Of a stretch of 64,000 nucleotides of DNA, positions 1 through 8,558 are shown piece by piece. A model generated the notes under the pieces. That model was not told the DNA's origin and made no database searches. It saw only the letters and a program-made list of their open reading frames with translations. The DNA lies in contig NZ_MSZZ01000010.1 of the NCBI RefSeq assembly GCF_002093975.1, positions 124,001-188,000 of the forward strand. Reading direction: 5' to 3'. The DNA is from Thermoactinospora rubra. GTDB taxonomy: Bacteria; Actinomycetota; Actinomycetes; Streptosporangiales; Streptosporangiaceae. Within the stretch, counting starts at the first letter, position 1; each line of letters begins with the position of its first letter. The translations under genes and the position numbers were made by a program.

Positions 1-1
1 C

Positions 2-1126
2 ACCGGCGCCCCCATCACCGAAGCCGCCGACGTCTTCGCCTGGGGCGTCACCATCGTCTACGCCGCCACCGGCAAACCCGCCTTCGGCGCCGACACCATC
101 CCCGCGGTCATGCACCGCATCCTCCACCAAGACCCCGACCTCGACGGCCTCGACGGCCCCCTGCGCGACCTCGTCACCGCCTGCCTGGCCAAAAACCCCA
201 CCCAACGCCCCACCGCGGATGAGCTGGTGGTGCGGCTGACGGGCCAGCCCGTGCCTCCGGCCGTCCTGGACCCGGCCCCACCCGCTGCCGCCCCACCCGC
301 TGCCGCCCCGCCCGTGTCGGCCGCACCCGCTTCGGCGCCACCCATTCCCGCACCGGGTCCCGCCCCGATCCCGCCCGCCCCGATCCCGCCCGTGTCGGCC
401 CCTTCCGCGGCCCCGGCGCCCTTCCCGGCCCTCCCCGGCGCGCAGGCGCCGAACCCCTTCTCGCCCGAGGCGTCGCGGTCGTCCGCCCTGCCTCACTTCG
501 GCGGCCCCGGGAGCGCGCCCGGCGCGCCCACGGCGCCGGGCGACCCCCTGACCGCACCCTCCCCCGTGCCCTCCGCCGGGGGCGGCGGGCACGGCCCCGG
601 CCCGCAGCACACCGCCCCCGTACCGCCCCCGGTCCCCAGCCGGGGCCTCACCCGGGCGGCCCCCGGCCGCCGCCCCACGGGCAGGCCCCGCCGTACCGTC
701 ATGCTCACCCTGTCCGGCCTCGCCGCCGCGGTGGTGCTGGCCACCGGCGGCGCCATCGTCATCACCAACGCCAAGGACCAGACGGTGAAGCTGGTGGTGG
801 ACGCCAACGACCCCACCCCCAGCGACACGGCGGCCAACGAGCCTGCCGAGCCCTCGGACACCCCCAGCCCGGAGCCGACGGTGGAGCCCACGACGGTCCC
901 GGTCCTCACGCTCACGCCCACCCCGACCAAGACGAAGCGCACCAAGCGGCCCACCGTCGTCGTCCCGACCTATCGCCCCAAGCCGACGCCGACGCGCAAG
1001 CCCACCCCCAAGCCGACGCCGACCAAGACGAGGAAGCACGGCCTCATCGACCCCTCTCCGGCGCCCACCACCAGCCCGACGTCGGTGATGAGCCCCAGCC
1101 CCAGCCGCACGCCGACGAAGCGCTGA
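2..1126 (+). CDS. Ser/Thr protein kinase, C-terminal part (5' truncated by window)
   Basis: The gene enters from the left, reading in frame from base 2, so the N-lobe and catalytic loop are outside the window. The first residues, ADVFAWGVTIVYAATG, are kinase subdomain IX, and NPTQRPTADEL carries the conserved Arg of subdomain XI, so this is the end of a Hanks-type C-lobe. A Pro/Ala-rich linker of roughly 140 residues follows, then one hydrophobic segment (about nt 700-770, LSGLAAAVVLATGGAIVI). The extracytoplasmic tail is rich in Thr, Pro and Lys, with repeated KPTPT-like units. The layout is that of PknB-like membrane receptor kinases, but no PASTA or other sensor domain is present. The low-complexity tail may cross or bind the wall. 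The next gene, a TetR regulator, starts 45 bases downstream. Confidence 0.9.
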   Translation, partial: TGAPITEAADVFAWGVTIVYAATGKPAFGADTIPAVMHRILHQDPDLDGLDGPLRDLVTACLAKNPTQRPTADELVVRLTGQPVPPAVLDPAPPAAAPPAAAPPVSAAPASAPPIPAPGPAPIPPAPIPPVSAPSAAPAPFPALPGAQAPNPFSPEASRSSALPHFGGPGSAPGAPTAPGDPLTAPSPVPSAGGGGHGPGPQHTAPVPPPVPSRGLTRAAPGRRPTGRPRRTVMLTLSGLAAAVVLATGGAIVITNAKDQTVKLVVDANDPTPSDTAANEPAEPSDTPSPEPTVEPTTVPVLTLTPTPTKTKRTKRPTVVVPTYRPKPTPTRKPTPKPTPTKTRKHGLIDPSPAPTTSPTSVMSPSPSRTPTKR

Positions 1127-1166
1127 GCGCGGGCCTTCCGGAGCGGCGCCGGGCGGCGTACATTTG

Positions 1167-1182
1167 TTGACGTGATCGTCAA
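1167..1182. promoter_or_regulatory. Palindrome TTGACG-N4-CGTCAA over the TetR start
   Basis: A perfect 6-bp inverted repeat with a 4-bp spacer overlaps the GTG start proposed for the TetR gene (1172). TetR-family repressors usually bind such dyads at their own promoter, so autoregulation is the simplest reading. No clear ribosome-binding site precedes the GTG. An in-frame TTG at 1199 is an alternative start, which would place the dyad fully upstream. Confidence 0.5.
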
Positions 1183-1825
1183 GTCGTCGCCGGAGCCGTT
1201 GACGGCGCGTGGCAGGCGGACGCGGGCCGCTCTGGTCCAGGCCGGGCGGGAGGCGTTCGAGGAGCACGGGTTCGACGGCGTGCGGATCGACGACGTCTGC
1301 GCCAGGGCCGGGGTCTCGCACGGCACGTTCTACACCTACTTCGACTCCAAGGAGGCGCTGTTCGCCCACGTCGTCTCGGCGGCGGTGGGCGAGATGTTCG
1401 CCGCCAGCGTGGTGGGGCGGTCGGCGCCGGAGGACCCGCTGGCCAGGATCGAGGCCGCCAACCGGCTCTACCTGCGCGCCTGGGCGGCCAACTCGCGGCT
1501 GGTCAGGATGCTGGAGCAGGCCGCCGTGGGCGACGACCGCTTCCGCACGCTGCTGCTGGAGGTGCGCGAGGTCTTCGTCCGGCGCGGCGCCGAGGGCCTG
1601 CGCCGGCTCCAGGAACAGGGCCTGGCCGACCCCGCCCTGGACCCCAGGCTGACCGCCGTCATGCTGGGCGGCATGGTGGAGCACTTCGCCCACGTGTGGC
1701 TGGACCTGGGCGAGGAGGCCGACGAGCAGACGGCGGTGCGGCTGCTGACCACGCTGTGGGCGCGGGCGATCGGCCTGACGTCGGCGTCAACTTCCGCGGG
1801 CCCGGCGGCGAGGGAGGACACGTGA
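1172..1825 (+). CDS. TetR-family transcriptional regulator of the acyl-CoA carboxylase operon
   Basis: A 217-residue TetR-type regulator. Residues of about 15-65 form the DNA-binding domain (GVSHGTFYTYFDSKEALF is the classical recognition-helix region). The rest is an all-helical ligand domain with no specific signature. The stop overlaps the GTG start of the carboxyltransferase gene (GTGA, 1822-1825), so it is the first gene of the downstream operon and probably controls it in response to an acyl-CoA or terpenoid-derived ligand. This would parallel AtuR or LiuR in Pseudomonas, but that is inference from context. The start is uncertain: GTG 1172 lies inside a palindrome, and TTG 1199 is an alternative. 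Confidence 0.85.
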   Translation: MIVKSSPEPLTARGRRTRAALVQAGREAFEEHGFDGVRIDDVCARAGVSHGTFYTYFDSKEALFAHVVSAAVGEMFAASVVGRSAPEDPLARIEAANRLYLRAWAANSRLVRMLEQAAVGDDRFRTLLLEVREVFVRRGAEGLRRLQEQGLADPALDPRLTAVMLGGMVEHFAHVWLDLGEEADEQTAVRLLTTLWARAIGLTSASTSAGPAAREDT

Positions 1826-3387
1826 CCGGCGACCACTCCGAGCGGCGCGCCTCGATGCTCGCCAAGCTCGCCGACCTGGAGGCCGAGCTGCGCAAGGCCG
1901 TGGCGGGCGGCGGCGAGAAGTACGTCGAGCGGCACCGCAAGCGCGGCAAGCTCCTGGCGCGGGAGCGGATCGAGCTGCTGGTCGACCCCGACTCCCCCTT
2001 CCTGGAGCTGTCGCCGCTGGCCGCCTGGGGGACCGAGTTCCCGGTGGGGGCCAGCGTGGTGACCGGCATCGGGGTCGTCGAGGGCGTGGAGTGCGTCATC
2101 ACCGCCAACGACCCCACGGTCAGAGGCGGGGCGTCGAACCCGTGGACGCTGCGCAAGACGCTCCGCGCCGCCGACATCGCCTTCGCCAACCGCCTGCCGT
2201 ACGTGAACCTGGTGGAGTCCGGCGGCGCGGACCTGCCGACGCAGAAGGAGATCTTCATCCCGGGTGGCCGGATATTTCGGGATCTGACCAGGTTGAGCGC
2301 GGCCGGGATCCCGACGATCGCGCTCGTGTTCGGCAACTCCACGGCGGGCGGCGCGTACGTGCCCGGCATGAGCGACTACGTCGTGATGGTCAAGGAGCGG
2401 GCGAAAGTGTTCCTGGGCGGCCCGCCGCTGGTCAAGATGGCCACCGGGGAGGAGTCCGACGACGAGTCGCTGGGCGGGGCCGAGATGCACGCGCGGGTCA
2501 GCGGGCTGGCCGACTACCTGGCCGCCGACGAGCACGACGCGCTCAGGATCGGGCGTCGCATCATCAGGTCGCTCAACTGGCGCAAGCTCGGCGTGCGCCC
2601 GCATGCCGTACAGGAGCCGAAATATCCGGCGGAGGACCTGCTGGGCATCGTCCCCGAGGACCTCAGGATCCCCTTCGACCCGCGCGAGGTGATCGTCCGG
2701 ATCGTCGACGGCAGCGATTTCGAGGAGTTCAAGCCGCTGTACGGCACGAGCCTGGTCACCGGGTGGGCGCGGCTGCACGGCTATCCCATCGGGATCCTGG
2801 CCAACGCCCGCGGCGTGCTGTTCAGCGAGGAGTCGCAGAAGGCGACCCAGTTCATCCAGCTCGCCAACCAGTCGCGCACACCGTTGCTGTTCCTGCAGAA
2901 CACCACCGGCTACATGGTCGGCAAGGACTACGAGCAGCGCGGGATCATCAAGCACGGCGCGATGATGATCAACGCGGTGTCCAACTCCACGGTGCCGCAC
3001 CTGACGGTGGTCATGGGCGCCTCCTACGGCGCGGGCAACTACGGCATGTGCGGGCGGGCCTACGAGCCGCGCTTCCTGTTCTCCTGGCCGAGCGCGAAGT
3101 CGGCGGTGATGGGACCGGCGCAGCTGGCCGGGGTGCTGTCGATCGTGGGGCGCGCGGCGGCGCAGGCGCGCGGGCAGGTGTACGACGAGGAGGCGGACGC
3201 GGCCATGCGGGCCATGGTGGAGGCACAGATCGAGGCGGAGTCGCTGCCGTTCTTCCTGTCCGGGCGGCTGTACGACGACGGGGTCATCGACCCCCGGGAC
3301 ACGCGGACCGTGCTGGGCATCTGTCTGTCGGCGATCAACAGCGCGCCCGTCCCCGAGCCGGCGGGGTACGGGGTGTTCCGGCCATGA
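1822..3387 (+). CDS. Acyl-CoA carboxylase carboxyltransferase (beta) subunit
   Basis: A 521-residue carboxyltransferase that moves CO2 from carboxybiotin to an acyl- or enoyl-CoA. Visible family features are the two crotonase-like halves, the oxyanion-type segment STAGGAYVPGMSDY, FLGGPPLVKMATGEE, and NTTGYMVGKDYEQRG with YGAGNYGMCGRAYEPRF in the second half. The start is the GTG that overlaps the TetR stop; ATG 1855 is possible. The stop overlaps the ATG of the biotin carboxylase gene. Length and motifs fit the methylcrotonyl/geranyl-CoA carboxylase beta group rather than propionyl-CoA carboxylase. The neighbouring AtuA-like gene favours a terpenoid (AtuC-like) substrate. A second, distinct carboxylase pair lies at 33.7-37.2 kb. 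Confidence 0.9.
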   Translation: MTGDHSERRASMLAKLADLEAELRKAVAGGGEKYVERHRKRGKLLARERIELLVDPDSPFLELSPLAAWGTEFPVGASVVTGIGVVEGVECVITANDPTVRGGASNPWTLRKTLRAADIAFANRLPYVNLVESGGADLPTQKEIFIPGGRIFRDLTRLSAAGIPTIALVFGNSTAGGAYVPGMSDYVVMVKERAKVFLGGPPLVKMATGEESDDESLGGAEMHARVSGLADYLAADEHDALRIGRRIIRSLNWRKLGVRPHAVQEPKYPAEDLLGIVPEDLRIPFDPREVIVRIVDGSDFEEFKPLYGTSLVTGWARLHGYPIGILANARGVLFSEESQKATQFIQLANQSRTPLLFLQNTTGYMVGKDYEQRGIIKHGAMMINAVSNSTVPHLTVVMGASYGAGNYGMCGRAYEPRFLFSWPSAKSAVMGPAQLAGVLSIVGRAAAQARGQVYDEEADAAMRAMVEAQIEAESLPFFLSGRLYDDGVIDPRDTRTVLGICLSAINSAPVPEPAGYGVFRP

Positions 3388-5339
3388 TCACGCGCTTGCT
3401 GGTCGCGAACCGGGGCGAGATCGCCCGAAGGATCTTCCGGACATGTCGCGAGATGGGCATCGAGACCGTCGCGGTGTTCTCCGACGCCGACGCGGACTCG
3501 CCGCACGTGGCGGAGGCGGACCACGCCGTACGGCTGGGCGGGGTCAAACCGGCGGAGAGCTACCTGGACATCGGCAAGATCGTCGAGGCCTGCCGGCGGT
3601 CGGGGGCGGACGCGGTGCACCCGGGCTACGGGTTCCTGTCGGAGAACGCGGACTTCGCACAGGCGGTGCTCGACGCGGGACTGGTATGGATCGGGCCCCC
3701 GCCCTCGGCCATCGCGGCGATGGGCGCCAAGGTCGAGGCCAAGCGCCTCATGGCCGAGGCCGGGGTGCCGGTGCTGCCGTCCCTGCCGGTGGGCGGGCCG
3801 CCGCAGGAGAGCGCCGGGCTCCGCCGTACCCCTCCTCACCGGCCCGGCGCGGGAGAGGCTGCGGCTGAGCACCTCACGCCCACCGATGGCGGCGAGTGGG
3901 CCTACCCGCTGCTCGTCAAGGCGTCGGCGGGCGGCGGCGGGCGGGGCATGCGGATCGTGCGGGCGCCGGAGGACCTGGAGCGCGAGATCGCCTCGGCGAG
4001 CAGGGAGGCGCGGGCGGCGTTCGGCGACGGGACGGTGTTCGTCGAGCCGCTGCTGGAACGGGCCCGCCACATCGAGGTGCAGATCCTCGCCGACGCCCAC
4101 GGCACGGTGTGGGCGCTGGGCGAGCGGGAGTGCTCGATTCAGCGCCGCCACCAGAAGGTGGTGGAGGAGTGCCCCTCCCCCGGCATCGGCGAGGACACCA
4201 GGCGGCGGCTGTTCGACGCCGCGGTCAGGGCCGCCAGGAAGATCGGGTACGTCGGCGCGGGCACCGTGGAGTTCCTGGTCAGGGGCGAGACGGTGGCCTT
4301 CCTGGAGATGAACACCAGGCTGCAGGTCGAGCACCCGGTGACCGAGTGCGTCTACGGGGTGGACCTGGTCCGGCTGCAGCTGGAGATCGCCGAGGGGGCG
4401 CGGCTGCCGGAGCGGTCCCCGCCGCCCCGTGGCCATGCGGTCGAGGTGCGCCTGTACGCCGAGGACCGCGCCTACGTCCCCCAGAGCGGGAAGATGGGCC
4501 GATTCGAGATTCCGGGCGAGGTGCGCGTGGATACGGGTGTGGAGTCCGGCGGCGAGGTCTCCACGCACTACGACCCGATGCTGGCCAAGGTGATCGCCCA
4601 TGGCGCGAGCCGTACCGAGGCCGTCAGGAGGCTCGCCGCCGCGCTGCGCCGCGCCAGGATCCACGGCGTCACGACAAATCGCGATCTCTTGCTCGACATC
4701 CTGAAAAATCGGGATTTTGTGGCGGGGAACACGCACACCGGTTTCCTCGACGAGCAGGACCTCCGCGGCGAGGACCCGCCCCTGGAGCTGCCCGCCCTCG
4801 CCGCCGCCCTCGCCACGGCCGCCGCCAACCGCGCGAACGCCCGGGTCCTCGCCACGATCCCCGGCGGCTGGCGCAACGTCCGCTCCCAGCCGGCGACCGC
4901 CCGCTTCGCGGAGATCGAGGTCGTCTACCAGCCCCTCCCGCCGGGCGTCACGGTCGTCAGCGCCGCGCCCGACCGCGTGGTCCTCGAACGCGACGGCCTG
5001 CGCCACGCCTTCGACGTCGCCCGCTACGGCTCGGCGGTGTACGTGGACTCCGCCCTCGGCTCGGTGCGCCTGACCGCCCTGCCCCGCCTGCCCGAGCCGG
5101 TCGTGGCGGCGGCTCCCGGCTCCCTGTTCGCGCCGATGCCCGGTAGCGTGCTGCGCGTCGAGGTGGAGCCCGGCGACCGGGTGACCGCCGGGCAGGCCGT
5201 GGTGGTGCTCGAGGCGATGAAGATGGAGCATCGGATCACCGCCCCGGCCGCCGGCGTGGTGTCGGCCGTCGAGGTCGGCAAGGGGCAGCAGGTCGAGGCG
5301 GGAGCCGTACTCGTGGTCATCGAGGAGGGGAAGCAGTGA
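3384..5339 (+). CDS. Acyl-CoA carboxylase biotin carboxylase/BCCP (alpha) subunit with an in-frame insert
   Basis: A 651-residue protein that carboxylates its own biotin using ATP and bicarbonate. The N-terminal biotin carboxylase domain begins ITRLLVANRGEIARRI. The ATP-grasp core shows KASAGGGGRGMRIV and EMNTRLQVEHPVTE. The C-terminal biotinyl domain has EAMKMEH with the biotinylated Lys at about residue 613. ATG 3384 overlaps the beta-subunit stop. Residues of about 135-165, between PVLPSLPVGG and EWAYPLLVKAS, are an extra segment not expected in this family. It is encoded by a repeat element (3809-3852) that recurs at 7468. The reading frame stays open, and the insert sits in a surface loop before the ATP-grasp glycine loop, so activity is probably kept. 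Confidence 0.93.
   Translation: MITRLLVANRGEIARRIFRTCREMGIETVAVFSDADADSPHVAEADHAVRLGGVKPAESYLDIGKIVEACRRSGADAVHPGYGFLSENADFAQAVLDAGLVWIGPPPSAIAAMGAKVEAKRLMAEAGVPVLPSLPVGGPPQESAGLRRTPPHRPGAGEAAAEHLTPTDGGEWAYPLLVKASAGGGGRGMRIVRAPEDLEREIASASREARAAFGDGTVFVEPLLERARHIEVQILADAHGTVWALGERECSIQRRHQKVVEECPSPGIGEDTRRRLFDAAVRAARKIGYVGAGTVEFLVRGETVAFLEMNTRLQVEHPVTECVYGVDLVRLQLEIAEGARLPERSPPPRGHAVEVRLYAEDRAYVPQSGKMGRFEIPGEVRVDTGVESGGEVSTHYDPMLAKVIAHGASRTEAVRRLAAALRRARIHGVTTNRDLLLDILKNRDFVAGNTHTGFLDEQDLRGEDPPLELPALAAALATAAANRANARVLATIPGGWRNVRSQPATARFAEIEVVYQPLPPGVTVVSAAPDRVVLERDGLRHAFDVARYGSAVYVDSALGSVRLTALPRLPEPVVAAAPGSLFAPMPGSVLRVEVEPGDRVTAGQAVVVLEAMKMEHRITAPAAGVVSAVEVGKGQQVEAGAVLVVIEEGKQ
3809..3852 (-). 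repeat. Small dispersed palindromic element, copy 1 (in frame inside the biotin carboxylase gene)
   Basis: On the minus strand this 44-base segment matches 7468-7511 at 37 of 44 positions without gaps, and all seven differences are transitions. Both copies hold a 40-base unit bounded by GCGCCGGG and CCCGGCGC (8-bp terminal inverted repeats, here 3811-3818 and 3843-3850) with exactly 24 bases between. It adds about 15-25 residues to a loop of the host protein without breaking the frame. It looks like a REP- or MITE-like element; no transposase is visible in the window. Confidence 0.6.
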
Positions 5340-6106
5340 CGTCTCGTTTGGTCCACAAGCAGCTCGAGGGCGGCGTCGCCACGATCACGCTGGACTCGCC
5401 GCCGAACCGCAACGCGCTGTCGGTGCGCCTGCTCACCGACCTGGAGGACCGCCTGAACTGGGCGCTGGCCGAGCCCGAGGCCAGGGTGATCGTGCTGACG
5501 GCCACCGGGACGGTGTTCTGCTCGGGCGCCGACCTCAAGGAGCAGCGCCAGGAGCCGCAGCGCGGGGCGGGCGACGCGCCGGTGACCGCGTCCTTCCCGG
5601 AGATCCTGTCGCTGATCTGGGAGAGCCCCAAGCCGGTCATCTGCGCCCTGAACGGCACGGCCCGGGCGGGCGGGCTCGGCCTGGTGGCCGCGTGCGACTT
5701 CGCCATCGCGCCGCTGTCGGCGTCGTTCGCCTTCTCCGAGGTACGGCTGGGCGTCGTCCCCGCGATGATCGCCGTGCCGGTGCTCAGGCGCGTCAACCCG
5801 CGCGCCGCGGCCGAGTACTTCCTGACCGGCGAGGTGTTCGACGCCCGCACCGCCCAGGAGATCGGCCTGGTGACCAGGGCCGTGGAGGACGTGCCCGCCA
5901 CGGTCGCCCACTACGCCGAGATGCTGATCAAGGGCGGCCCCGAGGCGCTGGCGATCACCAAGCGGCTGGTGCGCGAGGTGCCGCAGATGTCCTTCGACGA
6001 GGGGCTGCGGCAGATGGCGATCCTGTCGGCGCAGCGCTTCACCTCCGAGGAGGGCCAGGAGGGCATCGCCGCGTTCATGGAGAAGAGGCCGCCCAAGTGG
6101 TGCTGA
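5336..6106 (+). CDS. Enoyl-CoA hydratase/isomerase family protein
   Basis: A 256-residue crotonase-fold protein. The first oxyanion-hole region is seen at FCSGADLKEQRQ, and the second region reads ALNGTARAGGLGLVAACDFAIA, both typical of the family. GTG 5336 overlaps the stop of the carboxylase alpha gene. In methylcrotonyl or geranyl degradation a hydratase acts on the glutaconyl-CoA made by the carboxylase (AtuE or LiuC step), and the gene order supports that role. Specificity cannot be read from sequence. In the second region the usual Gly pair is shifted (GTARAGGLGL rather than GxAxGGG), so either hydratase or isomerase activity is possible. Confidence 0.85.
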   Translation: MTSRLVHKQLEGGVATITLDSPPNRNALSVRLLTDLEDRLNWALAEPEARVIVLTATGTVFCSGADLKEQRQEPQRGAGDAPVTASFPEILSLIWESPKPVICALNGTARAGGLGLVAACDFAIAPLSASFAFSEVRLGVVPAMIAVPVLRRVNPRAAAEYFLTGEVFDARTAQEIGLVTRAVEDVPATVAHYAEMLIKGGPEALAITKRLVREVPQMSFDEGLRQMAILSAQRFTSEEGQEGIAAFMEKRPPKWC

Positions 6107-6113
6107 TGTCCCG

Positions 6114-7901
6114 ATGCTGAGGATCGCCAACTGCAGCGGCTTCTACGGCGACCGCCTGTCGGCCGCGCGGGAGATGGTCGAGGGCGGGCCGATCGACGTG
6201 CTGACCGGCGACTGGCTGGCCGAGCTGACCATGCTCATCCTCGCCGGGAACCGGCTGAAGGGGCGTCCCGGGTACGCGCCGACGTTCCTCAAGCAGCTGG
6301 AGGAGGTCCTCGGGACCTGCCTGGAGCGCGGCATCAAGATCGTGTCCAACGCGGGCGGGCTCGACCCGGAGGGCTGCGCGCTGGCCGTACGGGACCTGGC
6401 GGCACGCCTGGGGCTCACCGTCAAGGTCGCGCACATCACCGGCGACGACCTGACCGGCCGCGACGCCTCCCTCATCGGCGACCTGGTCAACGCCGACACC
6501 GGCGAGCGGCTTGACGCCACGCCGCTGACCGCCAACGCCTACCTCGGCGGGTTCCCCATCGCCACCGCCCTGTCGGCCGGGGCCGACGTGGTGGTGACCG
6601 GCCGCGTGACCGACGCCGCGCTGGTGACCGGGCCGGGGATCTGGCGGTACGGCTGGCGGCCCGGCGACCTGGACGCGCTGGCCGGATCGGTGGTGGCCGG
6701 GCACGTCATCGAATGCGGCTGCCAGGCGACGGGCGGCAACTACGCCTTCTTCGAGGAGGTCCCCGACCTGGCCCACTGCGGCTTCCCGATCGCGGAGCTG
6801 CACGCCGACGGCTCCTCGGTGATCACCAAGCACCCGGGCACGGGCGGGCTCGTCTCCGTCGGCACGGTCACCGCGCAGCTGCTGTACGAGATCGCCTCGC
6901 CCCGCTACCCCGGCCCCGACGTGGTGGCGCGCTTCGACACGATCACGCTGGCCCAGGAGGGGCCGGACAGAGTGCGCGTCTGCGGCGTCCGGGGCGAACC
7001 GCCTCCCGGCACGCTCAAGGCCGCGGTCACCTTCCTGGGCGGCTACCGCAACACCATGACGCTGGTGCTCACCGGGCTGGACATCGAGGCCAAGGCGCGG
7101 GCGGCGCAGGAGGCGATCTGGGCCCGGGTGCCGCGGGAGTCGTTCGACGAGGTGCACGTGACGCTGGACCCGCCGCTGCTGCGCATCACGGTGATGGACG
7201 CGGACCGGGCGAAGGCCGGGCGGGCGTTCTCCTCCGCCGTCGTGGAGACCGGCCTGGCAAGCTATCCGGGCTTCTACGGGCTCACGCCTCCCGGCGACGC
7301 CTCGCCGTACGGGATCTACTGGCCGGTGCTGGTTCCGGCCTTGGACGTGCGCCCGCGCGTCTTCCTCGACGGCGAGGAGATCTCCCCCGCCGACCCACCA
7401 CCCACCCCGGAGACCCCGCCACCCTCCCCCGCCGGCCCGGAAGGGCTCGGCCCCACAGCCTCCTCCCCCGCGCCGGGTCGGCGGGAGGGGGTACGGCGGG
7501 GCCCGGCGCCCTTGGACGGCGGCCGGCCCACCGTGCGCGCTCCCCTGGGCCGGGTGCTCGGCGCCCGCTCCGGCGACAAGGGCGGCAACGCCAACCTGGG
7601 CGTCTGGGTCCGTACGGCCGAGCACTACCCCTGGCTGGAGTCCTTCCTCACCGTTGAGCGCCTCAAGGACCTGCTCCCCTCCCTGCGCCCACACCGCATC
7701 GACCGCTACGAGCTGCCCAACCTCAACGCCCTCAACTTCGTCGTCCACGGCCTCCTCGGCAGGGGCGTCGCCGCCAGCCCCCGGCTCGACCCGCAGGCCA
7801 AGGCGCTCGGCGAGGAGCTGCGCGCCCAGGCCGCCGAGATCCCCGAGGCCGTGCTCCCCCGGGAACCGCCGGCGGCGCCCGCCCATCTGCCGGCGAGCTG
7901 A
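6114..7901 (+). CDS. AtuA-like (DUF1446) protein with an interdomain repeat insertion
   Basis: A 595-residue protein of the AtuA/DUF1446 family, needed for acyclic terpene use in Pseudomonas but of unknown reaction. Residues 1 to about 420 are the main domain, beginning RIANCSGFYGDR and containing SNAGGLDPEGCA and VVTGRVTDAAL. The last 110 residues are the small AtuA C-terminal domain (LGRVLGARSGDKGGNANLGVW...). Between them lies a Pro-rich linker (about nt 7385-7535) holding the second copy of the palindromic element. ATG 6114 is eight bases past the hydratase stop, so the gene is in the same operon. Order here is regulator, carboxylase beta, alpha, hydratase, AtuA. No AtuB, AtuD or CoA ligase is nearby. 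Confidence 0.85.
   Translation: MLRIANCSGFYGDRLSAAREMVEGGPIDVLTGDWLAELTMLILAGNRLKGRPGYAPTFLKQLEEVLGTCLERGIKIVSNAGGLDPEGCALAVRDLAARLGLTVKVAHITGDDLTGRDASLIGDLVNADTGERLDATPLTANAYLGGFPIATALSAGADVVVTGRVTDAALVTGPGIWRYGWRPGDLDALAGSVVAGHVIECGCQATGGNYAFFEEVPDLAHCGFPIAELHADGSSVITKHPGTGGLVSVGTVTAQLLYEIASPRYPGPDVVARFDTITLAQEGPDRVRVCGVRGEPPPGTLKAAVTFLGGYRNTMTLVLTGLDIEAKARAAQEAIWARVPRESFDEVHVTLDPPLLRITVMDADRAKAGRAFSSAVVETGLASYPGFYGLTPPGDASPYGIYWPVLVPALDVRPRVFLDGEEISPADPPPTPETPPPSPAGPEGLGPTASSPAPGRREGVRRGPAPLDGGRPTVRAPLGRVLGARSGDKGGNANLGVWVRTAEHYPWLESFLTVERLKDLLPSLRPHRIDRYELPNLNALNFVVHGLLGRGVAASPRLDPQAKALGEELRAQAAEIPEAVLPREPPAAPAHLPAS
7468..7511 (+). repeat. Small dispersed palindromic element, copy 2 (in the AtuA-like linker)
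   Basis: Plus-strand copy of the element at 3809-3852, in the opposite orientation. The terminal inverted repeats GCGCCGGG (7470-7477) and CCCGGCGC (7502-7509) bound a 24-base centre containing GGGGGTACGGCGGG. Similarity continues weakly upstream (a CAGCCTC run shared by both). It lies between two protein domains and keeps the frame open. Confidence 0.6.
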
Positions 7902-7918
7902 TCTGACGAGGTGTCCCC

Positions 7919-8545
7919 GTGCTGATCCGCCGGCTCGCCCCGGACGACCTCGACGCCTGCGTCGGCCTCGCGATCGACCGCGGCTGGACCCCCGAGCGGC
8001 GCAAGTGGCGGCTGCTGTTCGACATCGGCGAGGTCTACGGCGTCGTCGCCGACGACGGCCTGGCCGCGACCAACGTGCTCACCCGCTACGGCGACGACGC
8101 CGGGGTCATCAGCATGGTGCTCACGGCCTCCCGCCACGCTCGGCAGGGGCTGGGGCGCAGGCTGATGGACCACGTGCTGGAGCGGGCGGGCGACCGGGTC
8201 CTGTGGCTGCACGCGACCCGGTACGGCCGGCCGCTGTACGAAAAGGTCGGCTTCCGCGTGGCCGGCCAGGTCGACTGCACCTTCGGCGAGTTCGCCGGCG
8301 CGCCGTCCGGCCTGTCCAGGCCCGCGACGCCGCCGGACCTCGACGGCATCGCCGAGCTCGACGCCGAGGTCTTCGGCGTGGACCGCTCGGCGGTGCTGGC
8401 CAGGATGTTCGACTTCCACGAGCAGGTCCGGGTGATCGAGGACGGCGTGCGTGACGCCTCACGCAACGCCCTCATGGTGCGCGGCGGCGACCTGCCGGGC
8501 GACCGCAGCCGGCTGTTCCTCCCGACCATGGTGGCCCTGGGGTGA
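7919..8545 (+). CDS. GNAT-family N-acetyltransferase
   Basis: A 208-residue protein with a GNAT fold in its first 120 residues. LIRRLAPDDLDACVGLA is the usual opening, RQGLGRRLMDHVLER is the acetyl-CoA pyrophosphate loop (Q/RxxGxG/A), and RPLYEKVGFRVAG is motif B. The remaining 80 residues begin a second, weaker GNAT-like half that stops at FLPTMVALG, so it is shorter than two-domain relatives. The start is GTG 7919, after GAGGTG. It sits 17 bases past the AtuA-like gene and could be the last gene of that operon. The substrate is unknown. Confidence 0.8.
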   Translation: MLIRRLAPDDLDACVGLAIDRGWTPERRKWRLLFDIGEVYGVVADDGLAATNVLTRYGDDAGVISMVLTASRHARQGLGRRLMDHVLERAGDRVLWLHATRYGRPLYEKVGFRVAGQVDCTFGEFAGAPSGLSRPATPPDLDGIAELDAEVFGVDRSAVLARMFDFHEQVRVIEDGVRDASRNALMVRGGDLPGDRSRLFLPTMVALG

Positions 8546-8558
8546 AGACGGGCCTGGG

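Noticed and set aside
2091..3383. In-frame N-terminal extension of the biotin carboxylase gene
   Set aside because: It is an Arg/Gly-rich shadow of the carboxyltransferase gene. ATG 3384 gives the exact family N-terminus and an ATGA overlap.
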